27,641 bases of DNA from Anaerolineae bacterium (lineage in GTDB: Bacteria; Chloroflexota; Anaerolineae; Aggregatilineales; Aggregatilineaceae). The stretch covers positions 1-27,641 of the forward strand of contig JAFGJA010000127.1 in the NCBI GenBank assembly GCA_016929355.1, given 5' to 3'. Shown piece after piece: positions 9,001 to 15,844 of this stretch (positions are counted from its first letter, which is position 1; every line of letters begins with the position of its first letter). The translations under genes were made by a program, and so were the position numbers. The notes under the pieces were generated by a model that was not told where the DNA came from, searched no databases, and saw nothing but the letters and a program-made list of their open reading frames with translations.

Positions 9001-11695
9001 AGACATCATTATCACGTCCGAAGACAGCAAAGTCTATCGCTGGCATCTTGCAACCAACGCTGTGACCGTGTTAGGTACGCACGACGCCAAAGTGTATGGT
9101 TTGAGTGTTCGTGACAACATGGCGATGACGGGTTCGTTTGATGCCACAGCCCGATTGTGGGATTTAACCACTGGCACGTTTTCCCAACTCGATAATGACG
9201 GTAAGGGTATTTTCTCAGTCGCGCTCAGTCCCGATCACACGCTGGCCTTAACCGGCACAACCGAAAGTGTGGCCCAGTTATGGGACGTGAATGAAGGCAC
9301 AGTCCTGCTGGAAATTGCAGACTTACCCGGTTCGGGCTGGGTCCGGTCCGTTAATTTCAGTCCCGATGGCAGCCAGTTTTTGATCACCATTGAAGATCAT
9401 TTACTGATTTACGACACGAAAACCCGCGAACAACTTTATGATTTCCAGGGACACGACGGACAAATACGCGCCGCCGCGTTTAACCTGGATGGAACCCGTG
9501 TCGCCACCGCGTCGGCGGACAAAACGGTCATCATCTGGGATGTGCAATCAGTCGATCAGCCCCGCGCGGCCATTCGTGAATTTACGCCGCTTGCCAGCCC
9601 AGTAGACAGTATCGCGTTGAGCGCAGATCGTCAGTTCGCTTTCTCCGGCAGCCGGGATGGACTGATCACGCAATGGGAGATAGCAACGGGCACAGCCACG
9701 CAGCAGTGGGCCATCAACGCCGATGAGTTCCCCACCGAAATATTCAGCCTGGCAAGCAGTCCGGTTGATAACACGCTGGCCTCTGGCGCGGCAGATGGGA
9801 GTCTGATCCTGTGGAACACCGCCGACATGACCGAAATTCGCCGTTTTGCCGGATTCAATGTTCCGGTGCGCAGCATCGCCTTTAGTCCCGATGGCACGCA
9901 GATCATCGCCGCCGGGGGCAATCTGATATTGGGCGGAGATCGCCAGGAAGACAACACGATTCGGCTGTGGGACGTAGCCACTGGAAACGAAATACGCCAG
10001 TTTACGGGGCATATCGCGCCTGTACATAGTGTCGCCTTCAGCCCTGACGGCACGCAGATTCTATCAGGCGCAGAAGATGGCAGCGTCAGTTTGTGGAAGG
10101 TTGAAGATGGCACTGAAATTCGCCGCTTCACCCGGCATTCCGGCCCGGCATACGATGTCACCTTCAGCCCGGATGGGTCCACCCTGCTAACTGGCGGTCA
10201 CGATACGCGCGTCATCTGGTGGGATAAAGCTACCGGAACGATCAAAGCGGAATTGACCGATCATCAATCGCCGGTGCGCAGCGTGGCCTTTAGTCCTGAC
10301 GGAACACTCGCCTTGAGCGGGTCTGGCGAACCGCGCAGCACCGTCACTCAGGACTACTCGATTCATCTCTGGGATTTGCAACTCAATACGGTTGAATCGA
10401 TTCGCCAGTTCAAAGGACACGCAGGCCCGGTCTATGACATTGAATTTGTCGCCAGTGGGCAGGCGCTTTCCGCCGCTTATGACGGGCAATTGATTCTCTG
10501 GCAGGTCCAAACACTGGATGAACTGATCGGCTGGGTGTATGACAATTACGACGTGTATTGTTACGAGGGAGAAGGCTTCGCCAACGATAAAGCAGATTGT
10601 ATCTCAACCGAAGCAACCACAAAAACCACCGTTGAAGAAGTCACGGAAACGCCGGTTCTCGCCATGAACGCCGAAGGGCAATGTCGTGTCTCGCTAGACC
10701 CAACGGTAGAGAATCGCACCGTATCAACAACAGACTACCAACAAAACGGTCCCTACACCATTGGCTTTAGCAATGCCGCCACGCCGTATTCTGATGGTGA
10801 TGCGTTGGTCGGAGCCTGGATACAGTATTGGGCCGATCAAAATGATGACATTGCGGAACTGGTGTATCTGGATGCCACCGCACAAACAACTAATCCAGAA
10901 GAGGTTGTCGCGCAGCAAGTGACCGACATCGAAGCCTTGATCGAACAAGATGTTGATCTGATCATTGTCAATCCAACTGAACTCGGCACAAAAGACCAGT
11001 TGATCGCCCCACTCCAAACTGCGATGGAGAAGGGCATTCCGGTAGTCATCACGCACAAGATGGTAAATTATACCTCAGGCGATGGCTTTGACGACTTTGT
11101 GAGCTATGTCGCCCCGGACTATCTCCAGGTGGGTTGTGTGATGGCGCAAGAATTAGTTGCCTTGCTTGATGGCGAGGGGACGATCATGATCCTGAGCGGA
11201 ATCAATTTAGCACCTAGCCGCGAATGGCAGCGTAACGGCGCGTTGGCCGTTTTCAATAAATATCCGGGCATCGACGCCCCCGTTGATTTGCCGACGAACT
11301 ATGATCCGGCAGTTGCCATTGAACAGGCGGATAAATCAACATCTCGTTTACTACGAGGCATGTGGGCCTATCCCGCCGAGATGGGACTCATCACCGAAGA
11401 ACGGTTGCTTGAACTCGGCTTGCCAGTCCTGCCTGCTGTAACCGGACAAAGTGCCGACTTTGCCGACTTCATGCGCGATCAGGGCATTGAATTCACTCAG
11501 GTTTGGGTTTCGGCTGATGCCATTGCCCAACAAACCATCGCCACCGCGCTCTCGATCCTGAAGGGTGAAGATGTGGATCACTTTGTCGAAGTTGACTTTA
11601 GCATTATTCAACCCGAAGACGGATGGCTGGGTGATTTTGACGGCTTACCGGAAGCGTACTGGCCGGATGTGACCATCGGGGAAAACGCGGACTAA
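6032..11695 (+). CDS. Giant receptor-like protein: Ser/Thr kinase - nSTAND NTPase - TM - 14 WD40 blades - periplasmic-binding-protein domain
   Basis: 1,887 residues. Residues ~10-275 are a Hanks-type kinase with Gly loop GEGGFG (17-22), VAIK lysine K39, HRD aspartate D133 with K135 and N138, DFG D151 and GTPAYITPEQ; all key residues are intact. Residues 319-~700 are an nSTAND1 NTPase: NPYKGLRAF then FYGRE entry motif, Walker A GPSGSGKSS (363-371), Walker B FILIDQFEE (D454) and a terminal HEALIRQWQRLRDWL. A charged Ala/Arg/Glu helix (~756-781) leads into one membrane segment (782-806). Residues 878-1495 hold exactly 14 WD40 units of ~44 residues, enough for two seven-bladed propellers. A Cys-containing linker follows. 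Residues ~1575-1887 resemble RbsB/XylF-type sugar-binding proteins (YTIGFSNAATPYSDG, DLIIVNP, GIPVVITH). The likely topology is kinase and NTPase inside, propellers and binding domain outside. It starts 39 nt after the acyltransferase. Confidence 0.9.
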   Translation: MIAEKEIKGYVLQEVLGEGGFGAVYRAYQPLVKREVAIKVILPRLASQPEFVRRFEAEAQLIARLEHLHIVPLYDYWRDLSGAYLVMRMLRGGNLETSLRRGELWTLDDVVTLVDQIASALHVAHQNHVIHRDLKPANILLDDERNGFLSDFGIATDFTAQRTSDEDAAEVVGTPAYITPEQIQSGQISPQTDIYSFGMVIFELLTGRPPFVETSSSDFIVKHLTAPIPKITSIKPNLPAKLDDVFAIATAKAPEDRFPDVLSFAQAFKRAVRDTPRPETETVTDDEFDDLIVIAGDIEQFTITSNMLDLEAPDIHLVNPYKGLRAFQEGDSSDFYGREDLIRTLLDRLQENDPNARFLAVVGPSGSGKSSVVKAGVIPALRHGALPHSEKFFITEMVPSVDAMVELENAIMSVAIHPPTDITNRLRASHDGLHHVINEILPRDNTSEFFILIDQFEEVFTQTEDNAVRVHFIESLRYAVTHPESRMRAAITIRADFYDKPLLYPEFGALVRSRTEVVLPLSKAELHDTIVKPAENAGAIVEDDLITAIINDVNEEPGTLPLLQYALTELFERRTGRTLTLESYQDSGGVLGSLARRAEELYEEMDDERREAIRQLFMRLVTLGEGTEDTRRRVLWSELAFQREHDDPLQHVLNEFGRYRLLTFDSDPQTREPTVEVAHEALIRQWQRLRDWLENSREDIRAQRRLSNSVNEWKNANEDVSFLADGVRLTQFEMLRDSENIVLTGEETAYIRASVDLREAKAREEAARQAREEALRERVRRVLMGLVAVLTVGMIIAGILAWFAFQKRNDALDARDAAERKAQEVRSLGLAQVAGRIPRDGDTPFEAITLAMESVLLENPPAESQRTLTNVVWQPGALHRLTGHTDLLWSVAYSPDGSMIASTSSDQTIRIWDAETGQPIQVLNEDKNGHTNGIVAVNFSPDNTQVVTGSWDTNVVVWNLADGTIAYTTADTTVSPQQGVYGVAFTPDGEDIIITSEDSKVYRWHLATNAVTVLGTHDAKVYGLSVRDNMAMTGSFDATARLWDLTTGTFSQLDNDGKGIFSVALSPDHTLALTGTTESVAQLWDVNEGTVLLEIADLPGSGWVRSVNFSPDGSQFLITIEDHLLIYDTKTREQLYDFQGHDGQIRAAAFNLDGTRVATASADKTVIIWDVQSVDQPRAAIREFTPLASPVDSIALSADRQFAFSGSRDGLITQWEIATGTATQQWAINADEFPTEIFSLASSPVDNTLASGAADGSLILWNTADMTEIRRFAGFNVPVRSIAFSPDGTQIIAAGGNLILGGDRQEDNTIRLWDVATGNEIRQFTGHIAPVHSVAFSPDGTQILSGAEDGSVSLWKVEDGTEIRRFTRHSGPAYDVTFSPDGSTLLTGGHDTRVIWWDKATGTIKAELTDHQSPVRSVAFSPDGTLALSGSGEPRSTVTQDYSIHLWDLQLNTVESIRQFKGHAGPVYDIEFVASGQALSAAYDGQLILWQVQTLDELIGWVYDNYDVYCYEGEGFANDKADCISTEATTKTTVEEVTETPVLAMNAEGQCRVSLDPTVENRTVSTTDYQQNGPYTIGFSNAATPYSDGDALVGAWIQYWADQNDDIAELVYLDATAQTTNPEEVVAQQVTDIEALIEQDVDLIIVNPTELGTKDQLIAPLQTAMEKGIPVVITHKMVNYTSGDGFDDFVSYVAPDYLQVGCVMAQELVALLDGEGTIMILSGINLAPSREWQRNGALAVFNKYPGIDAPVDLPTNYDPAVAIEQADKSTSRLLRGMWAYPAEMGLITEERLLELGLPVLPAVTGQSADFADFMRDQGIEFTQVWVSADAIAQQTIATALSILKGEDVDHFVEVDFSIIQPEDGWLGDFDGLPEAYWPDVTIGENAD

Positions 11696-11716
11696 CACAC
11701 GAGACACGTCACAACC

Positions 11717-11770
11717 ATGCGGTGCAGAATATCCAGCTTATCATGTTCATCAATTCTGCGCCGCATTTTA
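11717..11770 (+). terminator. Intrinsic terminator after the giant kinase gene
   Basis: A 14-bp stem, ATGCGGTGCAGAAT (11717-11730) with ATTCTGCGCCGCAT (11753-11766), contains one G-U pair and is followed by TTTTAT. The loop is 22 nt. It lies 22 bp after the stop codon and separates the kinase from the transporter-HEAT gene. Confidence 0.75.
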
Positions 11771-11773
11771 TCC

Positions 11774-11779
11774 TATAAT
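11774..11779 (+). promoter_or_regulatory. -10-like TATAAT just upstream of the transporter-HEAT gene
   Basis: A perfect TATAAT lies 14 bp before the ATG at 11794, directly after the terminator. No good -35 is seen at 16-18 bp. No SD precedes the ATG, so a start near 11786 would give a nearly leaderless mRNA. This is a tentative call. Confidence 0.35.
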
Positions 11780-11793
11780 GAATCGTATATCAT

Positions 11794-14700
11794 ATGACAA
11801 ATTTGCTGAGTAACCTGTTCAATATCCGCCGTGATGAATGGCGGCGTTTTTCCGTAGCGAGCCTCATGGTGTTCAGTTCGATCTTTGGTCTGGTTTGGGC
11901 TGAAAACACCCTGCGCGCCTCATTTGTGGTCGCCATTGGCAATGAATATATCCCATTTATCTTCATCGGGGACGCGATCATTATTGTTATTTCCTTCGCG
12001 TTCTATTCATTTTTCGCAGACCGGTTTTCTAATGCGAGCATCCTGATCACGGCCAAACTGGGGGCGGCAGTCATGGCACTTGTGGGATTGGGGTTAAAAC
12101 AGGTCGCATCGCCGCTCATCACCTACTCGTTCCTGTATTATCTACTGCGCAGTTCCTCAGAGATCGTCAGCAATCACTGGGGAACCTATCTGGCGGATTA
12201 TTATGATACGCTGGCCCTCAAACGCATTTTCCCCGCGCTGGCGGTGGTGCTGCGCCTCACAGCCATGACTTCCGCGCTCACCCTTCCCCTGATCAACAGC
12301 GTAGCCGAACAGAATGTGATCCTTCTGGTCTGGTGTTTTACGCTGGTCGTGAATGGAACCGCCGCCATTGCCATGCCGTATATTGCTGGTCCGCCTACCA
12401 CGACGATGGATCGCCCCGCAGAACGCAGCCAGAAACGCGCCTCCTACCTGGAAAATATGCGTAATGGGTTTTCGTTCGTATCAGAATCGGGCTTTCTCCG
12501 CGCCTTTTCTTTCATGTCGATCATGATGATGCTGGTCCTCGCCATGCTGAACATCGAAATCTCGAAATTTCTGAAAGAATCGTATGCCAACGACGAAACG
12601 GCTATTGCGAATTACACGGCGCATGTAACCGTCATCGGCGGGCTGGTGATGCTGCCGTTTCAGATGTTCGTGTTCAGCCGCATTGTCTCCCGTCTGGGCG
12701 TAGGGCGAACCAACTTAATCTTCCCCACCCTGACCGCCATCCTGAGCGGCGTCTTTTTGGGATTTTCTTCCCGTTTGCTGGCGGGTCTGATGTATTTCAA
12801 CAATACCTCGCTCAATGTGGATATTCGCTCGACGAATGACGAATTACTCTATAACGCGGTTCCCTTGCGGGTACGCGGACGAACACGCGCCTTTATCAGT
12901 GGCATTGTTGAACCGATTGGCACACTCCTGGGTGGCGGGATTCTGCTGCTGTCATTCATTTACAACAGTCCGGCCCTCACCGGTCTGATTGTCGGTTTTG
13001 GTATCCTTTATATTGTCAGTGCGGCCCTCGTTACGCGGCGGTATTCTCATGCGTTGATCAGTCTGCTAAAAAATGAAAATTATTCCCTCATTCTGGATGC
13101 CGGGACCGATTTAGTGTTGGACAGCGCCGCGCTTAATTATCTGAAAACGCAATTGGATAACAATCAGGACGATGACGCCAAAATTTTCCTGGCCCGTATC
13201 ATTTGTGAAGCGGCGGGCACGGATGCAATTCCCATTATGAATGACCTGCTGACAAACGGCAGTTCAGCCGTGCGCGCTGGAGTCATTGACATCCTGGTCA
13301 ATGCGAACATTCGCGGGCGCGATCTTGAGGCCACATACAGCGTTTTGATCCATGACGATGATCCTGATGTGCGCAAAGCAGCCCTGGTTGGTTTGGCACA
13401 TATACTCGGTTTCAATAACCGCGCGTACCAAGCACAAGCGCTCACCCTCTTGGCTGATCCCGATGTCAGTGTCCAGGCGCACGCGCTGCCCGGCCTCCTG
13501 ATCGCCGAAGAACAACCACAGCGTAGTCGCGCTATCGCCAGTTTGAAAAATTTGCTTTCCTCGGAGGACCCCCAAATACGTGAATTGGGCATCCAGGCCG
13601 TAACAGAAACCAAATCCCCAATCTACGCCCGGTTACTCGCTCATGCGTTAACTGATGAAGCGGATAACGTTCAATTGGCTGCCATTGAAGGACTACAGAA
13701 AATCGGCCCCTCGATTGCCACCAATCCTGAAACGCAATCGGATGTTTTAAAACACCTACCATCCCTGGTTCAGACCGAAACCAGTGCCAATATTCGCGTG
13801 TTAGCCGTGCGCATTTTGGAATGGCTGACGGACGCGCAGCCGCTTCTTGTCGACGCGCTCTCCGACCAGAATCCGCGCGTGCGAAACACAGCAGTCGAAA
13901 CGATCTCGCGCATCGGCAAACCGGCGGTTGGCATCGTGGAACCGGTGCTGCACGCGGAAAACATCCAACTGCAAAAAATGGCAACTGTTGCCCTCGCGCA
14001 GATTCAACAGAGCCAATACGAACGCTTGATTGATAATTATGCACGCGCCAATCTCAAGGATATTTACACGAATTATGCCCGTTTAGATGCCCTGAGCGCC
14101 CTACCGGAGCATCCCAGTCTGGACATTCTGCGCAGCACGATCCGTGAACACAACCATGAATTGCGCGATGAAATTTTCTATATGTTATCCGCGATTCATT
14201 CCGGTGATACGATGAAAATCATCGTGGAAGCGCTCAACAGTGGCGATCCACGCAGTATCGCCAACGCAACCGAGGCGCTTGATTCACTGGTAGCGGCGCA
14301 AATTAGCAACTTGCTCCCGCCCCTGTTTGATCAACAGCACACTGATTCCGATCTGGCGGAGATCGGGCAAAAACACCTCGCGCTCACCAGCCCTGCCCCC
14401 GATCAGGTCATCCGCGATCTGCTCAGTGATGATCAAATCCCCTGGGCACGATTGATCACGTTTTTCGTGTTGGGTGAAATTGGCGCAACGCTGCGCCAAG
14501 CCAGCACACAGCAAAACTGGCAAGCGCTATTGGCTGATGAACCTGAAACTAAAAACAATGGTCAATTATTCACGCTAGACGAAATCCGCGTCATGTTGCG
14601 AGTCGCGGCCAACGATCCACAGCATCACATTCGGGTTGCTGCCCGCGCCGCGCACCGCCTGATTGATGGCAAAGATATTGTGAGGGCCGCACATGAGGCC

Positions 14701-15204
14701 AGCGAACAGGTGCTCTCCCTGGTTGAACGAATCATCTTCCTGAAAGGCATTCCCTTTTTCTGGAATATGACGATCAAACAACTGGCGACGCTGGCCTCGG
14801 TCTGCGAGGAAAAACTTTACCCTGAAGATAGCGTTATCTTCGAGCAGGGTGTGCCGGGCGGGACGCTATATGTGGTGGTCAGTGGGCGCGTCGGCATCGA
14901 ACGGCAGAGTCAATCCTCGACGGCCTCGGCACGGCTGCGCACAGTTGAAGACCGCGCCTACTTTGGCGAATCCACTTTGTTTGATAACAGCCGCACGACC
15001 ACATCAGCCATTGCAGTTGTTGATACCTTTACCATGCACCTGCACCATGCACCTCTGGTGGAACTGATGCAGGAATATCCTGATATTTCGCTGGAATTGC
15101 TCAAGGTGATGAGTCACCACATCCGGGTTTCAACCGATCAGTTAGCCGAGCTATCGCATCGCAGCGAAAATCGAGCTAAGAATGTATTAAGCAAGTTGGA
15201 TTGA
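11794..15204 (+). CDS. Nucleotide-transporter-like (NTT/MFS) membrane domain fused to HEAT repeats and a cyclic-nucleotide-binding domain
   Basis: 1,136 residues in three parts. Residues ~20-410 hold about 10-12 hydrophobic segments. NTT/MFS-like features include an LRASFVVAIGNEYIPFIFIGDA stretch split by polar residues and the segment STNDELLYNAVPLRVRGRTRAFI, which resembles the corresponding region of ATP/ADP-translocase-type (NTT) proteins. Residues ~430-970 are a HEAT-repeat solenoid (for example DDDPDVRKAALVGLAHIL and DQNPRVRNTAVETI). Residues ~985-1125 are a Crp-like CNB fold (SVIFEQGVPGGTLYVVVSGRVGIE, YFGESTLFDN). Substrate and ligand are unknown. The usual cassette Arg of cAMP-binding domains appears to be missing. 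A shorter paralogue of the last domain follows 10 nt downstream. As I recall, NTT-HEAT fusions have been described in free-living bacteria, so the architecture is not wholly new. The NTT assignment is moderate and the fusion itself is certain. Confidence 0.82.
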   Translation: MTNLLSNLFNIRRDEWRRFSVASLMVFSSIFGLVWAENTLRASFVVAIGNEYIPFIFIGDAIIIVISFAFYSFFADRFSNASILITAKLGAAVMALVGLGLKQVASPLITYSFLYYLLRSSSEIVSNHWGTYLADYYDTLALKRIFPALAVVLRLTAMTSALTLPLINSVAEQNVILLVWCFTLVVNGTAAIAMPYIAGPPTTTMDRPAERSQKRASYLENMRNGFSFVSESGFLRAFSFMSIMMMLVLAMLNIEISKFLKESYANDETAIANYTAHVTVIGGLVMLPFQMFVFSRIVSRLGVGRTNLIFPTLTAILSGVFLGFSSRLLAGLMYFNNTSLNVDIRSTNDELLYNAVPLRVRGRTRAFISGIVEPIGTLLGGGILLLSFIYNSPALTGLIVGFGILYIVSAALVTRRYSHALISLLKNENYSLILDAGTDLVLDSAALNYLKTQLDNNQDDDAKIFLARIICEAAGTDAIPIMNDLLTNGSSAVRAGVIDILVNANIRGRDLEATYSVLIHDDDPDVRKAALVGLAHILGFNNRAYQAQALTLLADPDVSVQAHALPGLLIAEEQPQRSRAIASLKNLLSSEDPQIRELGIQAVTETKSPIYARLLAHALTDEADNVQLAAIEGLQKIGPSIATNPETQSDVLKHLPSLVQTETSANIRVLAVRILEWLTDAQPLLVDALSDQNPRVRNTAVETISRIGKPAVGIVEPVLHAENIQLQKMATVALAQIQQSQYERLIDNYARANLKDIYTNYARLDALSALPEHPSLDILRSTIREHNHELRDEIFYMLSAIHSGDTMKIIVEALNSGDPRSIANATEALDSLVAAQISNLLPPLFDQQHTDSDLAEIGQKHLALTSPAPDQVIRDLLSDDQIPWARLITFFVLGEIGATLRQASTQQNWQALLADEPETKNNGQLFTLDEIRVMLRVAANDPQHHIRVAARAAHRLIDGKDIVRAAHEASEQVLSLVERIIFLKGIPFFWNMTIKQLATLASVCEEKLYPEDSVIFEQGVPGGTLYVVVSGRVGIERQSQSSTASARLRTVEDRAYFGESTLFDNSRTTTSAIAVVDTFTMHLHHAPLVELMQEYPDISLELLKVMSHHIRVSTDQLAELSHRSENRAKNVLSKLD

Positions 15205-15214
15205 GGTAATCGCC

Positions 15215-15709
15215 ATGCTCTCTGTAATTGAAAAAATGATCTTTCTCAAAAGCGTGTCATTTTTCAGAGAAATGACCGTGAATCACCTGAAAACATTAGC
15301 CTCGGTGTGCGAGGAAATGTTATTTCCTGAAGAAACCACTATTCTGAGTGAAGGCGATCCCGGCGGCACACTATACATGATCGTGAGCGGGCGCGTCAGT
15401 ATTGAACAGACCAACGCGGTAAGGCAATCGTTACGCCTGAATTTACTGGAAAGCCGGGGGCATTTTGGCGAAGATACGTTATTTGATAACAGCCCCTCCC
15501 CCACTTCCGCTATCACTCTGCAAGACACCTTGACGCTGCAAATCAGTCACCAGCCATTAGCCCTACTGATGCAGCAATATCCTGGCATCGCGTTGCATTT
15601 TCTCCAAACACTCAGCAAGCGAATGCAGGCGATTGACGAGCAAATTGCCGATCTGTCTCGTGCTCATTCACGCCCGATGCATAAGGTCTATGATAAGCTG
15701 GATTTTTAG
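15215..15709 (+). CDS. Stand-alone cyclic-nucleotide-binding (Crp-like) domain protein, paralogue of the preceding protein's C-terminus
   Basis: 164 residues, with only the CNB fold and a short helical tail, and no HTH. It aligns end to end with the last ~165 residues of the upstream protein. Shared stretches include TLASVCEE, GGTLY, VSGRV, FGE-TLFDNS and Q-YP. This points to a tandem partial duplication. The upstream TGA overlaps a GAGGT SD that serves this ATG, so the two are almost certainly translated together. The phosphate cassette reads FGEDTLFDNSPSPTSA, with no Arg where cAMP-binding members have one. A soluble regulatory or decoy subunit for the membrane protein is a reasonable inference. 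Confidence 0.85.
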   Translation: MLSVIEKMIFLKSVSFFREMTVNHLKTLASVCEEMLFPEETTILSEGDPGGTLYMIVSGRVSIEQTNAVRQSLRLNLLESRGHFGEDTLFDNSPSPTSAITLQDTLTLQISHQPLALLMQQYPGIALHFLQTLSKRMQAIDEQIADLSRAHSRPMHKVYDKLDF

Positions 15710-15723
15710 CTGTTTGAATGGGG

Positions 15724-15753
15724 TTGCGCCACGATCAGATCAGGCTATATAAT
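15724..15753 (+). promoter_or_regulatory. Possible promoter for a short structured RNA
   Basis: A perfect -10 TATAAT (15748-15753) has TTGCGC (15724-15729) 18 bp upstream, a weak -35 match. It lies after the stop of the CNB gene and would start a transcript near 15760. Confidence 0.35.
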
Positions 15754-15759
15754 AGGGTT

Positions 15760-15828
15760 AGCTGATGAAGATGTGCGTGCATATCTTCCCCTGCGGTGTC
15801 CAGTGCGCGCTGGACACCGCTTCTTTTT
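15760..15828 (+). ncRNA. Candidate ~70-nt small RNA with two hairpins
   Basis: Downstream of the TATAAT comes a near-perfect stem, GAAGATGTGC paired with GCATATCTTC (one G-U), then CCCT, then the terminator hairpin. The whole segment contains no ORF and fits a short transcript of about 70 nt. It may equally be only the 3' UTR of the CNB gene. No known RNA family was recognised. Confidence 0.3.
15793..15828 (+). terminator. Strong intrinsic terminator
   Basis: A perfect 11-bp stem, GCGGTGTCCAG with CTGGACACCGC, has a 6-nt loop and is followed by TTCTTTTT. It ends the plus-strand block before the convergent aldo/keto reductase gene. On the minus strand the run is A-rich, so it is one-directional. 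Confidence 0.88.
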
Positions 15829-15844
15829 AGGAAACTACCCCACA

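Noticed and set aside
9548..10182. Long minus-strand frames (159 and 183 codons) inside the WD40 region
   Set aside because: They arise from the repetitive codon pattern of the WD40 repeats on the opposite strand; no SD and no recognisable domain.
8663..10517. DNA-level tandem repeats in the WD40 region
   Set aside because: Similarity is at the protein level; DNA copies have diverged, so these are ordinary repeat-protein blades and not satellite DNA.
13164..14044. Minus-strand frames of 149 and 170 codons within the HEAT-repeat region
   Set aside because: Shadows of the HEAT-repeat coding frame; Arg/Ser/Cys-rich composition and no start signals.
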